The position numbers were made by a program, and so were the translations under genes. 64,000 nucleotides of DNA from Bursaphelenchus xylophilus (lineage: Eukaryota; Nematoda; Chromadorea; Rhabditida; Aphelenchoididae). Below the pieces are notes generated by a model that ran no database searches, was not told where the DNA came from, and worked only from the letters and a program-made list of their open reading frames with translations. Where the stretch lies: positions 14,255,291 to 14,319,290 of the forward strand of contig CAJFCV020000001.1 in assembly GCA_904066235.2 (NCBI GenBank), written 5' to 3'. Of the stretch, positions 50,341-62,214 are shown in pieces; the first letter of the stretch is position 1, and each line of letters opens with the position of its first letter.

Positions 50341-50559
50341 TCCCCAAGTCAAGAGTAATATTTTTGCATCTGATAAGGGGGGTTCTTCCCGAATCGGAGT
50401 CCTGATTCGAGGAGTCGATAACTAAAAATTCGATGCATGCGTTTTTAAGGGGCTTAAAAGGAGTGGAGAGGAGTCTAGAGGCTTGTTAATCAAGTTTGAA
50501 ATTATGTGTAAGCATCTTCCTATGCGTCAAAACTCGATTTTTTATTTTTTTTTTTCTAA

Positions 50560-51180
50560 TTTTTTTTGCACTGTGCAATGCAAAAATTTGCCGACCGCAC
50601 CGTGCAGTTTTCGAAACAATCAATTGCACTGTGCATTTCTCAAATTAATAAATCGCACAGTGCAATCTCAAAATTTGATCGGTTGCACAGTGCAATCCAA
50701 AAAATCGAAGATTGCACAGTGCAATGAAAAAGGTACCGCCAATTCAAAAAAATCGATCGCACGGTGCACCGCGTTCCCCAAGTTCATAAATCGCACAGTG
50801 CAATCTCAACATTTGATCGTTTGCACAGTGCAATCCAAAAAAATAGAAGATCGCACCATGCAATCCAAAAAATCGAAAACCGCACAGTGCAATAAAAAGG
50901 GTATCGCCAATTCCAAAAAAATCGATTGCACGGTGCACCGCATTTCCCGAGTCAACAAATCGCACAGTGCAATCTCAAAAAAATAGAAAATCGCACAGTG
51001 CAATCCAAAAAAAATAGAAGATCGCACCGTGCATTCCAAAAAATCGAAGATTGCACAGTGCAAACAAAAAAATAGAAGATCGCACAGTGCAATCCAAAAA
51101 AATAGAAGATCGCACCGTGCAATCCAAAAAGCGAAGATCGCACAGTGCATTCCAAAAAAAAATCGATCTCACCGTGCAAT
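50560..51180. repeat. GCACNGTGC array upstream of EMC8/9 3' end
   Basis: About twenty-two sites, many in the form TCGCACAGTGCAATCCAAAA plus AATAGAAGA, about 28-34 bp apart. A longer segment (AATCTCAAAATTTGATCG ... ATCGATCGCACGGTGCACCG) around 50640-50770 is repeated at 50780-50940. Confidence 0.88.
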
Positions 51181-51404
51181 CGTCCTCAACCTCCAAAAAA
51201 ACAATCCAAAACGGCCGGAAAACGCTGTAACGGACGCCTCCCTTCGTCAGCAGCCCCCATTAAACCATAAACCCCCATATTAATCAGAATTCAAAGTATC
51301 AAGACGCTTCCAAACGCCGTCATCTGATCTAGTGCAATATCCAAATTTTACTATTTATTACTTATTAAAGCAAAAAAAAGAAGTGATATTAAGTGTGGAA
51401 TGGC

Positions 51405-52419
51405 TTAACTCGTTAGCTCGACTAGTTTTTTGGCCAGCTCGGTGTTGAAGAAGTCGTCGTTGGCCGGATCATCCAGATGCCCTTCGAAGTCCACGACGCA
51501 TCGATGAAGTCGTGATTGTAGGGCCGCCGAATAAGCTGCGAGGGCTTCTTCGGAGTTGAAGAGACTTGTACTAAAGATTGAACAATCAAAAGAGAAAATT
51601 TTTGAACCTACTTGACCTGTTTCCATTTGGCATTATCATAAGTGTAGGAGACCAAACATGAGGTATTTGAATTGGACGAGAGCTTCGTACTATCAATGCG
51701 AATAGCTACCGGTTGTGCAATTCCATCCGAATGGAGCTTGTCATGGATCAATTTGGCCCATAAATGATCTAGGCTGAAAATCGAAGAGGTTGTCATGGAT
51801 AATATAAATTTATCTGCGAAGGAACAAAGCAATCAAACCAAGTTCTCTTCAGCACCCTCTTTAATCCTCAAAGCGGGCAAAATTCAATAATCTGTCGAAG
51901 AAGACCTCCATTTACAGAGAATATTATCTTATCCTTGTTCTAACGAAAGGACGGTTTTATTGGAGGGAAATTAAAATTCAACTTGACCAAAACCATATGG
52001 TGAGCTTAAATTGACCATAAACTAAATGCAAGTGGCTTTTGGTCCTATCAAAATCAAAGAAAACCTTCGAATTTCACCAATTTTCTCTACCTCCCATGGG
52101 TAAATTTCGCATTCCTCTCTTTCTCCTAAAATCGAAGAAAAACAAAGCAAAAGACTCACTTCGAATCGTTGGGTCGTTCATTACCAACATAACATCCGAC
52201 AATCTTCAGCTTTTCCGCTTCGCAATACGCCGCAGTTTGTATTAGACAAGCTTCGACCGGTGGTGCCAACAAAGACCCGTGCAGAACTGGAATCGCGTCC
52301 TCAATCTCTGTGTCTCCATTGTTTACGCGTCCTATGAGGAGTCCTCGAACTGCACAATGTGGGTATTTGACAGCATGAAGGGAGATCTTGCAGTAGGCGA
52401 CCGTTTTGACCTTGACCAT
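51405..52419 (-). CDS. EMC8: ER membrane protein complex subunit 8/9, 195 aa
   Basis: Exons: 52419-52160, 51773-51612, 51570-51405. It starts MVKVKTVAYCKISLHAVKYP and contains HCAVRGLLIG, DAIPVLHGSLLAPPVEACLI, YCEAEKLKIVGCYVGNER, then CVVDFEGHLDDPANDDFFN near the end. This is the MPN-like fold of EMC8/EMC9, a cytosolic-face subunit of the EMC insertase that places membrane proteins in the ER. Length fits the family (about 200). The ATG is two bases after TTATATTGTTTTAG, a probable trans-splice acceptor. An AATAAA on the minus strand near 51352 supports the end. Confidence 0.93.
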
Positions 52420-52599
52420 ACCTAAAACAATATAAGATAAAAAGTGAAGGTAAAAAATTAGCCAAACAAGGGTAAACCGTGAGAAAGGTGGGTGTAATCT
52501 CTTAGCAAACACACCAAAGAAAACTCGAGTAAAATCGGCCGCAAAATGGAAGGACAATATAGGCCGCAGCTCGCCATTTGTGATACTTGGACTTGAATG

Positions 52600-52621
52600 G
52601 GACATTTTATACGATCAAACC
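52600..52621. repeat. half TTATACGA palindrome
   Basis: Only the left arm (GACATTTTATACGATCAAAC, then CTATCT) is present, between EMC8/9 and the next gene; the right arm is replaced by unrelated sequence. Confidence 0.6.
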
Positions 52622-52746
52622 TATCTGGCAGCAAACTTTTATGCTGTAAAAAGTAAAAAAAACTTCACAAACAAGTTCCAAAACTTCCAAAAGTACTCTG
52701 AACTACCCATACTTATCATTTATTTACACGTATTTACAGGGAAACA

Positions 52747-55700
52747 TCAATATATTATCATATCCAGATCAACTTTTCTTGGCTCGACCCGTTTCAAATC
52801 TTTGTACAGCTCTTTGATGACTGGATTCTCCACACCACTGCGGACCTCCGAAGGCATTCTTTCCATCACAAATCGTTGCCATTCATCTTTTTGTTTCTGA
52901 AAAATTGTATCGGCTTCGAAGCGATGTCGATTGAAAAGTTGTGTCGTTGAGTGTCTGAATCGATCCTTCAGCTCTTTAACAATCTCTGATCGGGATCTGA
53001 CTCCAATCTGTTTGATTGCTTCGTCGCTGCGTTCATCGAGACGATTCGCATTCAACGTTTCGGCGTCGTTGAGGATTCGGACTAAAATTTATTCCATTAT
53101 TGGCTAAAACTGGTGTTGATTGTAGAAAAAATAATCCAATCAAATGTTTTTCGATTCCATTTAGGCCTAAACGATCTGCTTTTCGTTCAAAATTACCGTT
53201 TGTTTACTGCACGGTGCAATTTACCAAAAAATCTCAAATCGACTGCATTGTGGAACAAAATCCAAAATTTTTTCTCACTGTGAAATCCCCTTTCATCACC
53301 TTTCTTTTCTGCGTTGGCCATTTTTTCCCAAATCCCCGCCGCACTGTGCAATTTATCCCCAAAATCCACCGCACGGTGCAATTTACCAAAAAATCTCAAA
53401 TCGACTGCATTGTGGAACAAAATCCAAATTTTTTTCTTACTGTGAAATCCCCTTTCATCACCTTTCTTTTCTGCAGCGACCATTTTTTCCCTAACCACCG
53501 CCGCACTGTGCAATTTATCCCCAAAATCCACCGCACCGTGCGAATTTCCAAAAAATCTCAAATCGACTGCACTGTGCGACAATTCTCAAAATTTTTTCTC
53601 ACTGTGAAATCCCTTTTCATCACCTTTCTTTTCTGCAGCGACCATTTTTATCAAAAATCCCAACCGCACTGTGCAATTTGTTCCCAAAATCCAACGCACT
53701 GTGCAATCGCTCAAAATTTTCACCGCACCGTACGAAAATAAACTTACTGGCTGTGATGGCGTTGGTACTTCGTTGTCGGATAAAATTCAGTTCTCTCAAA
53801 GTTTGACGTTCAATCTGCTCCATCAGTCGCTGACGTTCGGCGTGTTGTCGATTCTTGAGAGTCTGATATTGTTCATCATGACTGGCCATCATCGCCTTCA
53901 TTGAGGACTTGTCCGTGAATGGCGCCGCCTTGCTGAGGTATTGACACACCTGAAATTGTCATATAACATCTGAATAATCCCTGATTTCTTGGGAAAGGCG
54001 TATTTTAAAACTTACAGTGGAATAAGCCAATCTCGGCTCAATTCTATCGATAACACTGGTATAATCGGCGGTTTTCCAGGGCTGTTGCTGTCGCTCGAGG
54101 TCTGATTTCCACCGTTTTATCATCTGGAAGCATTTGATCTCAATTTTGGGCAAAAAATTATATTACACTAGGCAAGGTGGATATCCAACTGCCCTCCAAA
54201 CTTTCTTCAATCTAAAAACCAAACAAAAAATAGCAAGATCTCACCATTTCCTTTGTTGTCAGTCTTCTGCTGATATCAGAATGATCATACAGAGCGTAAA
54301 TTTCATCCGAAAGTCGATCAGGCTGTAAGGATAAAATCGGAACCGCTGAGTCCGCTCCACTGCTTCGGCTTTCCTCATCTTGCTCCGGGGAGTTTGGCAT
54401 TGAAGCTTGAGGGGTTGGTGACAGCCCAACGGTCAAGGAATTGTCCGCATCCAACGCTCGAGCCGGGGTTTCGCGGACGGCCGAACGTCGCGCCGTGCGC
54501 GGCCGTTTCGCGCTGCCCGCGTCCGCCGGCGACTTCTGCTCCTTCTTGGTGGTCTGCCGAGTACTGCTGCTAAAGTTTGTGTAAAAGTTCTTTTAAATTT
54601 TGGGGAAACTCTTATTTTTTAGAATAGATCTAGTTTATATCTAAAGTAAGGTAAGTTTCCGTGAAAAAATAGTCACAATCTGTTCCAATCTAGTCTAAAA
54701 AGAGGCTAAATCTCCGGGTGATCATATTAACAGGTAAAATTCCGCATATAACGGTCAAAAATCCAATATTTTATCTAACAAGGAAAGTACTTCTATGGGG
54801 TGTGGAATTACCGGTCGAGATATATATCAAAAAATTCGCAAAAATTTTTTGATTCAGAATATATATAAATTAGCTGCCTAATTTTGGTCTAATGACATGT
54901 TTTTGTCCTCAGAAGTTTTCTCGCGACACCATGCAAGTGTCTTTTTGACCGTGTTTTTAGCAATAAAAAAATTTTGTTTTGTGCTAAAGTAAATTCTGAG
55001 GCCTTGACAAGCCTTAAAATATCAAATTGGATTACAACTACACCTTAAAAGTAGTTCCAATGTAAAAAATGGGTTCTAGTGTGGCAAAAAGAATCGAACC
55101 CGCCCCCCTCGGATTTCCAATCTAGCGCTTTAACCACTCGGCCACACCGCTCTCTTCCGAAGGAAGAGACCGAGCGCGCTTTTGTTGCCGCAGATTTTTT
55201 TCCTCGAGAAAAACATTTATTGATAAAACTCGCTGATAGACCAAAATTAGGCAGCTAATTTATATATATTCTGAATCAGAAAATTTTTGTGAATTTTTTG
55301 ATATATATCTCGACCGGTAATTCCACACCCCATAGAAGTACTTTCCTTGTAAAATAAGCCAAATTTTCCTAAAATGAGGTCCAAATTTTTGAAAAACATA
55401 ATTTTTATCGCCGGAAAAGCTGAGAAAACTCGTAACATGCCTTCTAAAGGGCATTAAGCATCTTATGTTACTCCCATAGTCTCATTTCGTATTGTATTTT
55501 ACCTAAATTTCGAACAAAACAACAAAAATTGAATACCTACCGAGTGATCCTTCCCGATGCTCCCCGTTTCTCGGTCGTTTTTCTTTGAGTCCTAACTGGC
55601 TTTTTGGGAGTTGTTTTGGCCTCTTTTCCCGCTGTTCGTCCCGGATCTTCATCCTCGAATTCATCTTCTTCATCTTTTGGGAGCTGAATTCGAAGAGGTG

Positions 55701-56943
55701 GAACTCGTCGGCCAGAGACTTCGTCCACTTCATCTAGCTGAAAATCGTAGAATTACACTTCAGACGGGCTAATTAAACAAGAATTTCCATCTTATATTGT
55801 TTTAGACACTAAATTTCAAACCAATTTATATTATTCATAAAAACTCACATTCGAATCCAGCTGGCCATCAGCTGAATCGTTAAGCTCTGGCTCCAAGTCG
55901 TTCCCTGCGTCTTCCTGACTCATTTCAGCTTCATCATCCTCAGTTTCCATTATTCCAGACGTATCTGGTTGCTCTTCGGGTGGTCTTAGTACCTCAGGTA
56001 CTACTAAGGAGTCATCTGGGTCTTCCTTGAACTCGTAGACGTCCTCTGTGGCTGCTACTGGAGGTGGGTCGACTAATTGGTCTTCTCTGGAAAAGAAAAA
56101 TCAAAAAAATGTTTTGATTGCACAGTGCGAAAAAATGAAATTCTGATTGCACAGTGCAGACTATTTTTCGTGAAATTGCACTGTGCGAAAAAGTAAAATT
56201 TTTGATTGCACAGTGCGAAAAAATAAATTTCGGATTGCACTGTGCAAAAACATAAATTTCTGATCGCACAGTGCAAAAAACTCAAACTTCTGACTGCACG
56301 GTGCAGATTATTTTTCATCGAATTGCACTGTGCAAAAACATAAATTTCTGATCGCACAGTGCAAAAAACTCAAACTTCTGACTGCACGGTGCAGATTATT
56401 TTTCATCGAATTGCACTGTGCAAAAACATAAATTTCTGATTGCACAGTGCGAAAAAATGAAATTCTGACTGCACAGTGCACATTATTTTTCGCCGGACTG
56501 CACTGTGCGAAAAAATAATTCTTTCGCACAGTGCAATCTACAACTTTTGGAAAGCTATCCAATCGTCGCAATTTGAGTCCATTATACAAAATTTGACTCC
56601 ACCATAGTAAAATTGACTCTAATTTACAAAAGATATCCAATTAGAATATGATTCAACTTGATATTTTCCGCCCAAAAATAGCCGCAAAACATAATAAAAA
56701 GTGTGAAATCATCCCGCAGGACAGCGAGAAACGGGCTATAAAGCTCAGGATTAATCCGCCTAAAATATAATTCCGATTAAAAACAGCGCCGGCGCTCCCT
56801 GAAGGTATGTAGTTTTGTTCGTGCGGGGATTACGTCGATGCACCCGCGGCTTACCCCAGGTTGTCGATGACTTGCTCTTGAGCTACGACCAGCTCGGACC
56901 CGTTGGGTTGGTCGGGATTGTCGAGGGGCGGATCTTGCGACAT
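52747..56943 (-). CDS. acidic/basic nuclear-type protein, ANKRD11/12-like C-terminus, 497 aa
   Basis: Exons: 56943-56855, 56086-55849, 55737-55541, 54569-54245, 54123-54016, 53949-53748, 53081-52747; phases agree. The N-terminal half is disordered: Asp/Glu-rich (EDDEAEMSQEDAGND), then Lys/Arg-rich (TTPKKPVRTQRKTTEKRG, GSAKRPRTARRS), suggesting nuclear targeting. The C-terminal half is helical: LYDHSDISRRLTTKEM, RLAYSTVCQYLSKAAP, a coiled coil (RQHAERQRLMEQIERQTLRE), then ELKDRFRHSTTQLFNRHRFE and KQKDEWQRFV. The order of a His/Gln-rich coiled coil followed by a DRF...RH..E......EW block recalls the C-terminus of ANKRD11/ANKRD12 chromatin regulators, but no ankyrin repeats are present, so that link is tentative. 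Exons themselves are repeat-free; introns 1 and 6 carry GCACNGTGC arrays and intron 3 a palindromic MITE. Confidence 0.75.
53200..53735. repeat. GCACNGTGC array with 162-bp period
   Basis: Sites at 53209, 53371, 53533 and 53696, with the companion site at 53341, 53503 and 53666. The spacer contains AAATCTCAAATCGACTGCAT and CACTGTGAAATCCCCTTTCA. It lies in intron 6 of the preceding gene. Confidence 0.92.
54778..55350. mobile_element. palindromic MITE with tRNA-like loop
   Basis: Arms of about 115-120 bp are inverted: ACAAGGAAAGTACTTCTATG at 54778 matches the complement ending 55350, continuing through GGTCGAGATATATATCAAAA and AAATTAGCTGCCTAATTTTG. The loop (about 54900-55230) contains the degenerate tRNA-Ser-like sequence. 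It sits in an intron of the 52747-56943 gene. No clear target duplication was found. Confidence 0.75.
55078..55152 (-). pseudogene. tRNA-Ser(GGA)-like relic inside a MITE
   Basis: The minus strand reads GTGTGGCCGAGTGGTTAAAG (Ser-type A box), TTGGAAA as anticodon loop, and GCGGGTTCGATTC (B box). The variable arm is shortened, the T stem is not paired and the acceptor ends match poorly, so it is not expected to be a working tRNA. Confidence 0.5.
56110..56545. repeat. GCACNGTGC array, intron 1 of ANKRD11/12-like gene
   Basis: About sixteen sites. A block of about 86 bp containing GAATTGCACTGTGCAAAAAC and TCTGACTGCACGGTGCAGAT is repeated around 56240-56325 and 56325-56410. Confidence 0.88.
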
Positions 56944-57089
56944 TGGGGGCTGGAAATGAGATTTTTTGAGTAAAATACGCCATTCTGAGAAACGTATGTA
57001 ATTTCGCGAGAATGAAAATACATCAGAATAGTGTTTAATTTCCATTTCAATTAGTTTCCGTCGAGTTTTTACTTGAAATCATGTCATAG

Positions 57090-57275
57090 GGCAAACTTAT
57101 ACGACCAAACATGTTTTGTCGTATAAAATGTCACTAAAGCGGTGTAATTTCACAAAAACAAGTTTATATGAACAAGAAAAACGTATTTTATGATATCTAC
57201 ATTAAATTTCCCTCTAACAGTTATTCAAAGACATTTTATACGACAAAACATGTTTCATCGTATAAAATGTCTCTG
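57090..57275. repeat. TTATACGA palindromes x2 upstream of ANKRD11/12-like gene
   Basis: Starts near 57091 and 57232. Both have the AACATGTT centre; the second is almost perfect. They lie just 5' of the gene's first exon. Confidence 0.85.
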
Positions 57276-57279
57276 AACA

Positions 57280-58443
57280 TGGGAAAACGCTCGGAATTGA
57301 TGAAAAAGGCAGTAATAAGGCTGAAAATTCTGTAATAAGTTTTAAAAAGAGACATAGTACCGTAAAAACCATAGTTATTAGAAAAAATTATATTATACAT
57401 GATAAAATGTTAAAGTAAAATAATTTAGCTTTTTTAATGATCCCGGACACTGTGAAAATAATAATAATGACAGTATAAAACCGCGAAACCGTATTTTACG
57501 CGAAATTTCTGCAGAAAAAAACTTTTTTCTTCCAAAAAAATTGTGTGGCATTTCGTCCGCGACGAAATGTCACTATTGATTGGCTTTCCTTGCACTAGCT
57601 TTTTTCGTTGTTTTTGGAATTTGGAGCGTTTATAAACATCAAACGCATATTCAACCCGGTTGTTTCGCATTGAATAAACGTCATTTTCGCTTATTTATTC
57701 ACCTTTCTTTAAAATTACATCAAAATTAGGTATTAAATTCGTATTTCAGGTCTTTTTACGTCAATCATAGGGTCGGAAATGCCTTTAAAACCACATGGCT
57801 ATCAATCCCGTCCAATAACGCGCACTTCCAATTTGTTTTCTCCTCGAATTAATTGATTTTGTCTTGTTTTTGCGGCCCCCGTGCCTTCAGAATCCCCTCA
57901 TTCGCCGTGGGCAACGTAATTATAGGCTTGGGCGGCGGAGAATATGGCCGAGCGGGGTGTCCGGTTGCGTAGTTCGTCCGTATGTGTTCGGCGGTTGGAT
58001 TGTTTTTCGTTTACCTTACTCTTTTGGCCAACGAATATTGTTTTAGGTGGCTTGGGATTTTTGGGAGAAAAAAGATGGTCATGTGTAATATGCTTGGGAA
58101 ATTTTGAGATGGTTAGAGGGTCTAGGATGTTGTGATGCTATTTTTATTAATTTTGGGTTGCCTTGATTTGGTTTAGATATCAAATTTTATTGATTTAGCC
58201 AAGTACAATATAATCTCAAAATCTCGCGATTTTCAACTCGTAATACCCAAAATACCTCATATCCTTTCATTTCACATCATTTCCAACTATTTCCGCCTTG
58301 TCAACGTCTCAAAACTTCCACTTCCTTTCGTAGATAATGCAATCTTATCATGGATAATATAATTTCCCCCAAGGAGCTGACCAAAAACCTCACCCGAAAC
58401 GTCGTATCGCCAAATCGATTATGACACGACCCACTTCCTAGTT
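57280..58443. other. no gene recognised
   Basis: AT-rich DNA with several short open frames on both strands (for example 57434-57670 minus, 57864-58046 plus). None has clear splice sites or recognisable protein features. Confidence 0.45.
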
Positions 58444-58653
58444 TCAACCCCTATATCCATCGCCAGAGGCATGACTAATCGTCTCCATGAGCTGTGTTCC
58501 GCCACCTGTCGTGTGTGGAAGCGCTTTATCTCTTCGCATTTTTGAGGTCACACTATTAGAGACGACGTCTTGCTTCTCCAAATCTTCCGGAGACATCATT
58601 TCCGCTATGTTATCTAATATTTGTTTTGTGGCGGTTTTTAACTTCAATTCGGA
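58444..58653 (-). CDS. possible 3'-terminal exon of unknown gene
   Basis: A 69-codon open frame and stop with protein-like content: SELKLKTATKQILDNIAEMM, then SPEDLEKQDVV and ISHASGDGYRG. It begins at an AG that lies inside a GCACTGTGCAG palindrome, which would be an odd acceptor, so the true exon start may differ (for instance the Met at the MMSPEDLE position). No upstream exons were found through 64000. Function unknown. Confidence 0.4.
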   Translation of the reverse strand, partial: SELKLKTATKQILDNIAEMMSPEDLEKQDVVSNSVTSKMRRDKALPHTTGGGTQLMETISHASGDGYRG

Positions 58654-58654
58654 C

Positions 58655-59155
58655 TGCACAGTGCGGAGGGAATTTTGAAAAATTGCACAGTGCAGAAGGA
58701 GTGGGGATTTCGCACGGTGCAATGAAAGCAAAACAAAAAATTTTGTGCACAGCGCAAAATTTGGCGACATGAAATATTTTGCACAGTGCAAAATTTGGCG
58801 ACATGAAAAATTTTGCACTGTGCAAAGAATTGCGGGTTTTTGCACAGTGCAAAACAATGAAACCTTGTCGCACTGTGCGTAAGAATCGATTTCGCACGGT
58901 GCAAGTTTTTTTGCACGGTGCAATTTTTTGAGAACCGACTGCACTGTGCGAAATCTGAAAAATCGCACTGTGCGTCGGATTTTTTGGCGATATTGCACGG
59001 TGCAAAATTGGAAGTCTTTTTTTTGCACAGTGCGAAAAGTTTGTCACCCTAACATTTTTTGCACAGTGCAATTTTTTCAAAAACCGGTCGCACTGTGCGA
59101 AATCCGAAATATCGCACTGTGCATCCGAGTTTTGGGAATTTTCGCACAGTGCAAG
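58655..59155. repeat. GCACNGTGC array
   Basis: About twenty sites. AAATTTGGCGACATGAAA occurs twice, 36 bp apart, near 58767-58808; other phrases (AAAAACCG(A/G)(C/T)(T/C)GCACTGTGCGAAATC) repeat near 58930 and 59080. Confidence 0.85.
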
Positions 59156-59159
59156 TAAA

Positions 59160-60890
59160 TTTTAGCTCTAAAATAATAAAAATAGTAAAAATTATGGTAT
59201 ACCAGCCCTGCACAAGCGTATATCAGGGTTTATTTCACCGATTTTTTCTCCGAAAATTCTAGAATTATCCATTTTTTTATTAAAAATCACCAAAAAACAC
59301 TTTTTTTTCTGATTTTCCCATTTCGCCTTCCGTTTTTCATTCAACCTGACTTGATTTTCGCTTTGATGACATGGAGAGGGCGTCAGATCGGGTTATTTTC
59401 AAGGTTTTTTCAGGCAACCGCGTTCCTTTTTTTGGATTTTCGGGGGGAAATTCGCATGTTTTTTACTCATACATATCCACATGAGCTTTTGAAAAGGTCT
59501 CCGTTTGATATTTGATTGTTTGGAAATGGATTTTTAGTCTTTATTTGCGATGAATAAGGTGGTTTTATAAATTTTTTTGGAGGAAAAGTGGTCTCAATTG
59601 AACTTGTAGGTAATTTTGATGGATAATATATGCAAGTTTAGGGGTAATAATGCTGTTTTATGTTTAAAAAAAAATTTGCACGGTGCAAACAAAAAAATTT
59701 TTTTTTGAAAATTTGAAAATTTCGATACTCAGATTTTAATGAAACTTGGCAAAAATTAAAATTAGACACTTTGAAGTTGTATTCCACATTTTTTCTCGCA
59801 TTTTACATCAATCATCGAGATTTTTTGGTCCGAAATTTCAAAAAATTTCAAAATTTTTTTTGAATTTTCAAAACTAAAAAATGTCATTCTATTTGAAGTC
59901 CAGAGTAAAATTGTTCCACCAAAAATCATTTTTTTCCACCCAAAATTCGCTAAGATATAGTTTTAAAACAAAAATTTTCTCTGACCATCTCTTCATTTTC
60001 TGTGTTCTTTCGCCGAAAAAGATCGTTGAATATCTCCACTGTCCTTATAAAACGTGAGCTAAAATTTTGTGGGATTAATTTGTGGGCCATCTAGAGTGGG
60101 CTTGGCAAATTTGAAGGGAATCGGAGCATTGCACTTTGAGAATTCAGCGGTTATATTACCTTAGGTTGATCAAAAAAAAAATCGTTCAATATCTCGGCTG
60201 TCTTTGAAAATCGTGGGCTCAAAATTTTAGAAATTAATTTGTGGCCAATGTAGGGTATTTCTGCAAAATTTGGGGAAAATCCGTAGCTTTAATTTGAATA
60301 TGCAAATTTTAAAATTTTTTAAAAAATTTGCAAATTTTGAAAAATTTTTGATTTTAAAATTGCCAGTAGGCATTGTTATGACCGTTAAAAAATTTTTGGC
60401 ACAAAAAATTTGCATATCAAGTTAATTAAAAAAATTTTTTTTTCTTCTTTTTTTGAATACCTCAACTTTAAAGTAAATTGCCCAAAAAATGGATGTAAAC
60501 ACCCGCTATTTTAGCCTCATATCCGTGACGAAACCCAATCACCAATTTGATTACGTGTTTCAAATTTTTTCTTCGTTTTCTTTTTTGCCTCAGGCCATTT
60601 GTGTGTGTTTTTGGGAAGGAGGAGGCGAAAAAAGAGAACAGGAAGAAAAAAAAATGCCGTCGGCCGAAGGGAAAAGAGATAGGATTGTCATGGGCCCGGG
60701 GTTTTTCCGCTTTTCAGCGGGCCCTGGAATCTTTGTACTCCGAGGTTTGATGTATTTATGTATTTTGGCTTATGCTCCCAATGTTTTTGATATAATTTGA
60801 TGTTATTTTGGGGATTTTACAATGATTTACTCGATTTTTGAGTAATTTGCAAGTTAATTTTATAATTTATAGCCTCTAAAATTCGAAAAA
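59160..60890. other. AT-rich intergenic DNA
   Basis: No gene. Two diverged copies of a segment (about 60010-60120 and 60178-60285) share CAATATCTC.(A/G)CTGTC and TAATTTGTGG.CCA. One isolated GCACGGTGC lies at 59678. The open frame 60489-60800 is low-complexity and unsupported. Confidence 0.5.
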
Positions 60891-60899
60891 TTTATAAAA

Positions 60900-61815
60900 A
60901 TTGATTGCACAGTGCATGGAATTTGGAGCCGCACCGTGCAAAAAGTTGATGAAGAAATTTCGCACTGTGCAAAAAATTTTGGTTCCGCACCGTGCAAATT
61001 TGCGATGAAAGTTTATTGCACTGTGCTGTCAAATTGAAATTGCACAGTGCGGAAATCTTTTTGAAAGTGCACTGTGCAAGCTCTGCGACAAAAGTTTTTC
61101 GAAAATTGCACTGTGCAATAAAAATTGAAATTGCACAGTGCGAGTGGCTTTTGTTTTGCACGGTGCGGAAATGAAATTTTTAAAGACGCACTGTGCGAAT
61201 CCTGCGACAAAAATTTTTGAGAAAAATTGCACAGTGCAATAAAAATTGAAATTGCACAGTGCGAGTTGCCTTTGTTTCGCACGGTGCGGAAATTGTTTTT
61301 TAGAAAGAACTGTGCAAGCTTTGCGACAAAAGTTTTTCTAAAATTGCACTGTGCGAAAATTTAGGGTCGTTTGAAAACCAATCGTGAGGATTTTGCGACA
61401 AATTCTTTTTCATTGCACTGTGCGAAAATTTTGCTTTTCACATTTTCCCAGCGCACAGTGCGGAAATCAAATTGTTGAAGATCGCACTGTGCAAATTCTG
61501 CGACAAAAGTTTTCAAAATTTGCACTGTGCGAAAAATAATGACTTTGTTGTTTGCACTGTGCAAAAATTTGATGTCTTTCGAAAACCAACCAGTGCGGAT
61601 TTTGCGACAAATTCTTTTTGTTTGCACTGTGCAAAAAATGTTTTCTTGGCTGCACGGTGCATTTCACATTTTCCCAGCGCACAGTGCGGAAATCAAATTG
61701 ATGACGATCGCACTGTGCAAATTCTGCGACAAAAGTTTTCAAAATTTGCACCGTGCGAAAATTTTTCCTTCACTGCACGGTGCATGAAAATGTCGTCTGC
61801 ACAGTGCATTTTCGG
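60900..61815. repeat. GCACNGTGC array with TGCGACAAAAGTTTT units
   Basis: About thirty sites. TGCGACAAAAGTTTT precedes a palindrome at about 61084, 61203, 61322, 61499 and 61724, and a 200-bp stretch around 61440-61560 recurs at 61670-61760. Confidence 0.88.
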
Positions 61816-62214
61816 GATTTTTCTTCTCGCTAATGATCGCTACTCAAAATTTATGGGTGAACCTTGAGCTGACACTCCAGCTGCGCACTGAAAACCGACC
61901 ATAAAACCTGAAGAATGGGGAGTTTTTATTTTTATTGCGCGAAAATATCATCCAAAATTCAATTGACTGAAAAGGATTTTATTTTCATGCCGGGATGAGA
62001 TTTTTGGAGGATGTTTTTGAGGATTTTTTGAAATAATATTTGCGGTTTTAGCCCTTTTTGGCCGTGTTTTGGGCCGTTAGAACCAAAGTGCACTCCGAAA
62101 TAGCCTCAGGGCAGGATTTTCCATATTTTTGGAAGCCATAAATTACTTTTCTAACTCTCATCTTTGGACTTTTTCTTTCCATTTTCCATCTGCGAATGTG
62201 CGAAAAATAAAGGA

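Larger units (their letters stand above)
45300..51404. other. 6-kb region without a convincing gene
   Basis: It holds three GCACNGTGC arrays (45545-46115, 48090-49290, 50560-51180), AT-rich DNA with many CCTAAARYAATATAA motifs (46900-47520, 49860-50180), and a few possible minus-strand exons. A frame at 46221-46451 (MKFSPRVDYEYNLDSNSGS...) has plausible composition but no splice partners. Others are listed separately. Confidence 0.5.

Noticed and set aside
60489..60800. 103-codon frame
   Set aside because: Low-complexity GGGEKREQEEKK-type content, no splice sites and no family; a similar purine-rich frame at 47595-47879 is equally unsupported.
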